The notes below the pieces were generated by a model that made no database searches, was not told the DNA's origin, and saw only the letters and a list, made by a program, of their open reading frames with translations. Both the position numbers and the translations under genes were made by a program. Shown piece after piece: positions 59,737-64,000 of a stretch of 64,000 bases of DNA. The DNA lies in NCBI GenBank assembly GCA_963838775.1, contig CAWISP010000028.1, forward strand, positions 248,001 to 312,000, given 5' to 3'. Positions within the stretch are counted from its first letter, which is position 1, and the number at the start of each line of letters is the position of its first letter. The stretch comes from Chersky-840 sp963838775. Its GTDB lineage: Bacteria > Actinomycetota > Acidimicrobiia > Acidimicrobiales > UBA8190.

Positions 59737-62518
59737 CCCCGTTGTGACGTCACACCACGGCATCGCTCCCAAAGCCGACGCCGATGCCACGGTCGCCTTC
59801 ACCATCGACGGCCGGGAGGTGACTGCTCCCGCCGGCCAATTCCTGATCGCCGCGGCCGAGCAAGCCGGGACCTTCATCCCTCGCTTCTGTTACCACCCCC
59901 GCATGAAGCCCGTCGGCATGTGCCGGATGTGTCTCGTCGAGGTGTCGGGCCCGCGTGGAGCCACGTTGCAACCGGCCTGCTACGTGCCGGTCGCCGATGG
60001 CATGGTGGTCGACACCACCACGGAGAAGGTGAAGAAGGCGCAGGACGGCGTGCTCGAGTTCCTCCTCGTCAACCATCCGCTCGACTGCCCGGTGTGTGAC
60101 AAGGGCGGGGAGTGCCCGCTGCAGGACCAGGTACTCGCCTACGGGCCCGGCGAGAGCCGGTTCCTCGAGGAGAAGCGCCACTGGGCCAAGCCCATCCCGA
60201 TCTCCGAGCTCGTCCTGCTCGATCGCGAGCGTTGCATTCAGTGCGGCCGCTGCGTGCGTTTCGCGGCCGAGATCGCCGGCGAGGCCCAGATCGACTTCCT
60301 CGGACGCGGCGACGCCATCGAGGTCAACGTCTTCGAGGACCACGTCTTCACCTCGTACTTCAGTGGGAACACGGTGCAGATCTGCCCGGTGGGTGCCCTC
60401 ACCGCCACCCCGTACCGGTTCACGGCACGGCCCTGGGACCTGGACCAGGTGGAGTCGACGTGCACCGTGTGCGCCTTCGGGTGCCGTGCCGCCGTCCAGT
60501 CGTCGTCGAACCGGGTCACCCGCCTGCTCGGCATGGACAGTGACCCGTTGAACCAGAGCTGGCTGTGTGACAAGGGACGGTTCGGGTTCGAGGCTGTCAA
60601 CGCCGGGGACCGCCTGGTCGAGCCGCTCGTGCGTCGGTCGGGTACCCCCACGAGCGATGGGATCGACGAGCTCGCGGCGGTGTCATGGAGCGAGGCTCTC
60701 GCCATGGTGGCCGAGCGCCTGGACGGGGTGCGGACCGAGCACGGCCCCGAAGCCATCGGGGTGCTCGGCGGGGCCCGGCTCTCCAACGAGGACGCCTACG
60801 CCTGGGCCAAGCTGGCCAAGTCGGTGATCGGCACCGATTCCGTCGATGCCCAGATCGGCGACGGCTTGCCCGCCGAGGTGGTGCTCGGGCTGCCCCGGGC
60901 GACGATCGACGAGGCGTGCGCCGCCGCGTGCGTGGTGGTGCTGTCGGGCGACCTGCGAGAGGAATTGCCCGTCCTGTTCCTCCGCCTCCGCGGTGCCGCC
61001 ATCGACGGGGACGTGCCGGTGGTCGAGCTCGCCCCACGCGCCGGCTCGCTCGGTGAGTTCGCCACCGTGCTGCCCTATCGGCCCGGAGAAGCGGCGACGC
61101 TGGCTCGCAACCTAGGAGCAGCGGGCGAGGAGCACCCCGACTCGATCGCTGACGACGCCTGGGCGGCGACACGTGCCGCGTTGGCGCATGCCGGTGACGG
61201 CGGCGAGGGCGTCGTGGTCGTGATCGGTCGCCCGTCGCTGGCCGAGGACGGGGCGCTCGTGGCCGAGGCCGCCGCGGCGATGGCCGAGGCGTGGCCGAAG
61301 GCGAAGTTCCTGCCCGCCCTGCGGCGCGGCAACGTGATGGGAGCCCTCGACATGGGCCTCGCCCCCGGACTGCTCCCGGGCCGGGTGAGCCTCGACGAGG
61401 GTCGTGGGTGGTACGAGGAGGCGTGGGGATCGGTGCCCGCCGGTCGCGGCCGCGACGCCGGCGCCATGCTGCGCGCCCTCGTGGACGGATCGATGCACGC
61501 CATCGTGCTCGTGGGGTCGGATCCCCTGGGTGACTTCCCCGACCGCGCCCTGGCCGAGGAGGCTCTCGGTCGAGCCGGCTTCGTCGTGGCCGTGGACGGT
61601 TTCCTGTCGTCGTCGGCGGCTCTCGCCGACGTGGTGCTCCCGGTGGCCATCGCCCACGAGCGGACGGGGACGACGACCAACATCGAAGGCCGCGTCACCC
61701 GTCTGGCCCAGAAGCTGGTGTCGCCCGGCCAATGCTGGCCGGACTGGATGGTGGCGTCCGAGCTCGCCGATCGGCTCGGGGCCGGACTCGGTGTCACGAG
61801 CGCGGCCGAGCTCTGGGACGAGATCGAGCGTCTCGCTCCGTCCCACGCCGGGATCACCCGGGTGGCCCTCGACACCCCGGCGGCACGCGACGGGATCGTC
61901 GCCCCCCTACCGGCCTCGTCGGTTCGGATCACATCGCGCCGTGCGTTGGCGCCGTTCGACCCCATGGCCACACCTGGCATCGACGCCGTCGAGGTCCAGG
62001 GCGCGCCCCCTCGAGCCGGTCTCGCCGAGCCGCCCGGTGGCGACGAGCTCCAGGGTGCACCCCCGGCTGCGTCCAACGGTGCCAACGGTGCCGGGTCCGC
62101 CCCGAGCGGGGCCCCGGCTCGGCCCAGGTCGTTACGCTGGCCCGCGCCCGTCGAGGCGCCGCAGCTGCCCGCGCCCGACAGCGACTCGTTGCGGCTCGTC
62201 TCGACCCGTCGCCTCTACGACCAAGGCGTCCTCCTCCAGTCGTGCCGGTCCCTCGCCCCGCTGGCGCCGGCGGCGACGGTACGGGCCCATTCCTATGAAC
62301 TCGGGCGCCTGGGGGTCACGACGGCGGGCCGGGTCAGGGTGCGCTCGTCGCGGGCCGCGGTGGAGTTCGAAGCCGTGGCCGACGACGGTGTGCCCCGCGG
62401 CGTGGTCTGCATCGACTTCAACCTCGTCGGAGACGACGGCGCTGTCGACCACGCCGGCGCGTCGGCGTTGATCGACGTCAACGAACCTGTCATCGACGTG
62501 CGCCTGGAGACGCTGTGA
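59729..62518 (+). CDS. nuoG: NADH-quinone oxidoreductase subunit G
   Basis: This 929-residue subunit is the largest. The N-terminus is a [2Fe-2S] domain: RFCYHPRMKPVGMCRMCLVE, then PACYVP. HPLDCPVCDKGGECPLQDQV follows, with the His-ligated cluster. RCIQCGRCVRFAAE with QICPVGALT holds another [4Fe-4S], and CTVCAFGCRA plus WLCDKGRFG give the extra N7 site. The rest is a molybdopterin-oxidoreductase-like domain without evident cofactor function (GVLGGARLSNEDAYAWAKLA, ERTGTTTNIEGRV). A Pro/Ala/Gly-rich linker near residues 750-800 separates a C-terminal domain. It starts eight bases inside nuoF and ends in TGATG. Confidence 0.95.
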   Translation: MADPVVTSHHGIAPKADADATVAFTIDGREVTAPAGQFLIAAAEQAGTFIPRFCYHPRMKPVGMCRMCLVEVSGPRGATLQPACYVPVADGMVVDTTTEKVKKAQDGVLEFLLVNHPLDCPVCDKGGECPLQDQVLAYGPGESRFLEEKRHWAKPIPISELVLLDRERCIQCGRCVRFAAEIAGEAQIDFLGRGDAIEVNVFEDHVFTSYFSGNTVQICPVGALTATPYRFTARPWDLDQVESTCTVCAFGCRAAVQSSSNRVTRLLGMDSDPLNQSWLCDKGRFGFEAVNAGDRLVEPLVRRSGTPTSDGIDELAAVSWSEALAMVAERLDGVRTEHGPEAIGVLGGARLSNEDAYAWAKLAKSVIGTDSVDAQIGDGLPAEVVLGLPRATIDEACAAACVVVLSGDLREELPVLFLRLRGAAIDGDVPVVELAPRAGSLGEFATVLPYRPGEAATLARNLGAAGEEHPDSIADDAWAATRAALAHAGDGGEGVVVVIGRPSLAEDGALVAEAAAAMAEAWPKAKFLPALRRGNVMGALDMGLAPGLLPGRVSLDEGRGWYEEAWGSVPAGRGRDAGAMLRALVDGSMHAIVLVGSDPLGDFPDRALAEEALGRAGFVVAVDGFLSSSAALADVVLPVAIAHERTGTTTNIEGRVTRLAQKLVSPGQCWPDWMVASELADRLGAGLGVTSAAELWDEIERLAPSHAGITRVALDTPAARDGIVAPLPASSVRITSRRALAPFDPMATPGIDAVEVQGAPPRAGLAEPPGGDELQGAPPAASNGANGAGSAPSGAPARPRSLRWPAPVEAPQLPAPDSDSLRLVSTRRLYDQGVLLQSCRSLAPLAPAATVRAHSYELGRLGVTTAGRVRVRSSRAAVEFEAVADDGVPRGVVCIDFNLVGDDGAVDHAGASALIDVNEPVIDVRLETL

Positions 62519-63738
62519 TGCCGTTACTGCTCGGGCTCGGCGATCCGCTCTTCGCCCACGGTGTCCACTGGGCGCAGCTGCTCATCGTCGTCATCAAGGT
62601 CCTGGTCGCCTTCGGGGCGCTGTTGGTGTCCGTCATGCTCATGATCTGGTTCGAGCGCAAGGTGATCTCCGACATGCAGGCCCGCATCGGTCCCAACCGG
62701 GCCGGCCCGTGGGGATTGCTCCAGACGCTGGCGGACGGGATCAAGCTGTTCTTCAAGGAGGATCTCCTTCCCGAGCGCGCCGACCGGACCGTTTTCAAGC
62801 TGGCTCCGTACCTGTCGATCCTGCCCGCCTTTCTCTCCTTCGCCATCGTCCCGGTGGGAGGGGTGGTGACCGTCGCCAGCCACACTTTCGAGCTCCAGGT
62901 GGCAGACCCGCCTGTCGGCATCCTGTTCCTGCTGGCCATGTCGTCGGTCTCGGTCTACGGCGTGATGTTGGCGGGATGGTCCTCGGGATCGAAGTACCCG
63001 CTGCTGGGCTCGGTCCGAGCCTCGGCCCAGATGATCTCCTACGAAGCCGCCCTCGGCCTCACCGTGGTCATGGTGGTGCTGCTGGCCGGATCACTGTCGA
63101 CCCGGGTCATCGTGGACAGCCAGGCCCACACCTTCATCGGGAGCTGGTATCTCGTCCACACCGGCATCCTCCCGTTCTTCTTGTTCATGATCGCCATCAC
63201 CGCCGAGCTCACCCGCCCCCCCTTCGACCTTGTCGAGGCGGAGCAGGAGCTGGTGGGCGGTTTCAACACCGAGTACTCGTCGATCCGATTCGCACTGTTC
63301 TTCATGGCGGAGTTCATGAACACGATCACGATGTCGGCCATCGTCGTGACCCTGTTCCTCGGCGGTCCCGACGGGCCCACCGCCCACGTGTTCATCCTGT
63401 CCTGGGTGATCCCCGTCCTGTGGTTCTTGGGCAAGACGGTCGTGTTTCTCTTCATCTACGTCTGGCTACGCGCCGCGCTGCCTCGGTTGCGCTACGACCA
63501 GCTCATGGACCTGGGCTGGAAGGTCCTCATTCCCTTGTCTCTGGGTTGGGTCCTCGTCATGGCCGCCTTCCTGGTCGGCCGGTGGTGGGGGATCGGTGTC
63601 CTCGTGGCCCTGGTCGTTGCCGGAGGCCTGCTGCTGCGGTCGGTCATGGTCGGCTCGGGCCGCGACGCAGCGGCCGAGCTGACCGACGGGCCCGAGGTCG
63701 AAGCGCCCGGCATCGACGCGCCCCAGGTGGTGACCTGA
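62518..63738 (+). CDS. nuoH: NADH-quinone oxidoreductase subunit H
   Basis: This 406-residue polytopic subunit, with eight or nine helices, joins the peripheral arm to the proton-pumping arm and shapes the quinone tunnel. Landmarks are WFERKVISDMQARIGPNRAG, LADGIKLFFKEDLLP, SKYPLLGSVRASAQMISYEA, ELTRPPFDLVEAEQELVGGF with NTEYSSIRFALFFMAEF, and WLRAALPRLRYDQLMDLGWK. The cytoplasmic acidic residues thought to carry protons are present. ATG 62518 overlaps the nuoG stop and the end overlaps nuoI (TGATG). Confidence 0.96.
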   Translation: MPLLLGLGDPLFAHGVHWAQLLIVVIKVLVAFGALLVSVMLMIWFERKVISDMQARIGPNRAGPWGLLQTLADGIKLFFKEDLLPERADRTVFKLAPYLSILPAFLSFAIVPVGGVVTVASHTFELQVADPPVGILFLLAMSSVSVYGVMLAGWSSGSKYPLLGSVRASAQMISYEAALGLTVVMVVLLAGSLSTRVIVDSQAHTFIGSWYLVHTGILPFFLFMIAITAELTRPPFDLVEAEQELVGGFNTEYSSIRFALFFMAEFMNTITMSAIVVTLFLGGPDGPTAHVFILSWVIPVLWFLGKTVVFLFIYVWLRAALPRLRYDQLMDLGWKVLIPLSLGWVLVMAAFLVGRWWGIGVLVALVVAGGLLLRSVMVGSGRDAAAELTDGPEVEAPGIDAPQVVT

Positions 63739-64000
63739 TGGGACTGTTCGACGGGCTGCGTGACGACCTGAGCTTCTTCGGGGGGTTCCGGGTCACCCTG
63801 GAGCAGATGACCCGTCAGCGCGTCACGCGGCAGTACCCGGCGGAGAAGAAGCCCAAGCAGGCGCGCAACCACGGTCGACACGTCCTCAATCGCTACGAGG
63901 ACGGCATGGAGAAGTGCATCGGATGCGAATTGTGCGCCGGGGTGTGTCCCGCCGACTGCATCTACGTGCGCGGTGCCGACAACCCACCCGCCGATCCCGT
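63738..64000 (+). CDS. nuoI: NADH-quinone oxidoreductase subunit I, 3' end outside the window
   Basis: The first 87 residues are visible. RVTLEQMTRQRVTRQYPAEK is followed by HVLNRYEDGMEKCIGCELCA and GVCPADCIYV, the first ferredoxin-like [4Fe-4S] motif (CxxCxxCxxxC). The second motif must lie beyond the right edge. NuoI carries clusters N6a and N6b between NuoG and NuoB. The start overlaps the nuoH stop. The operon presumably continues with nuoJ onward. Confidence 0.95.
   Translation, partial: MGLFDGLRDDLSFFGGFRVTLEQMTRQRVTRQYPAEKKPKQARNHGRHVLNRYEDGMEKCIGCELCAGVCPADCIYVRGADNPPADP

Noticed and set aside
59743..59754. Perfect palindrome TGTGACGTCACA at the start of nuoG, considered as a Rex or CRP site
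   Set aside because: It lies inside the coding sequence in mid-operon, the half-site spacing fits neither Rex nor CRP, and 12-bp palindromes are expected several times in 64 kb.

Overview
The window is high-GC DNA (close to 70 % by eye) with short intergenic gaps and frequent GTG/TTG starts. The gene set points to an actinobacterium: mycothiol synthesis (mshA), bldC, an RsiG-type anti-sigma factor, nickel superoxide dismutase, rex-hemA-hemC-hemD-hemB-hemL, a MenJ-like reductase and a complete start to a nuo operon. Several secreted families (CAP-domain proteins, 42-residue GYWLVASDGG repeats, an LAFTG sorting signal) make me think of an Acidimicrobiia-like lineage. That placement is an inference from gene content, not from a search.

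Layout. 0-8.3 kb is type IV pilus and surface country: the end of a secreted protein and a prepilin-like gene on the left edge, a broken DUF429 gene, a broken membrane protein, then pilB-pilC-pilA on the minus strand and a CAP-domain secreted protein. 8.4-23.4 kb is accessory and strongly biased to exported enzymes: three phosphoesterase/phospholipase-C family proteins, a GH26-type glycosidase, a Tat-exported amidohydrolase, glycosyltransferases and a cell-wall-sorted protein. 23.5-34.2 kb holds an unidentified conserved protein, an irregular tRNA-Lys, a cupin-like protein, an Imm-5-like protein, a MerR regulator, an hpnA/aminotransferase pair, a second CAP protein carrying six 42-residue repeats, a class V aminotransferase and a TraR/DksA-like zinc-finger protein with eight hexapeptide repeats. 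34.2-42.9 kb is the regulatory and redox core: sodN and sodX, rsiG, an XRE-type HTH protein, mshA, a YbjN-like gene, proC, bldC, a SAM hydrolase, an acyl-CoA ligase and rex. 43.1-49.3 kb is the tetrapyrrole operon. 49.5-53.4 kb has a GT39-like mannosyltransferase and a proline-rich membrane protein. 53.4-64 kb is menJ divergent from nuoABCDEFGHI, which runs off the right edge inside nuoI.

Three cross-cutting patterns stand out. (1) Many genes carry a TANNNT box 6-8 nt before the start codon, the layout expected for leaderless transcripts; this fixes several start sites. (2) Two separate cyclic-di-GMP receptor signatures lie in one window: an MshEN domain on the pilus ATPase PilB and an RsiG anti-sigma factor. 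This suggests the second messenger controls pili at both the protein and the transcription level. (3) Reading frames are interrupted by single-base indels in at least eight genes, seven of them in the first 22 kb. The protein sequence stays good on both sides of each break, so these are either base-calling errors or very recent pseudogenes. The hem and nuo operons are uninterrupted and translationally coupled.
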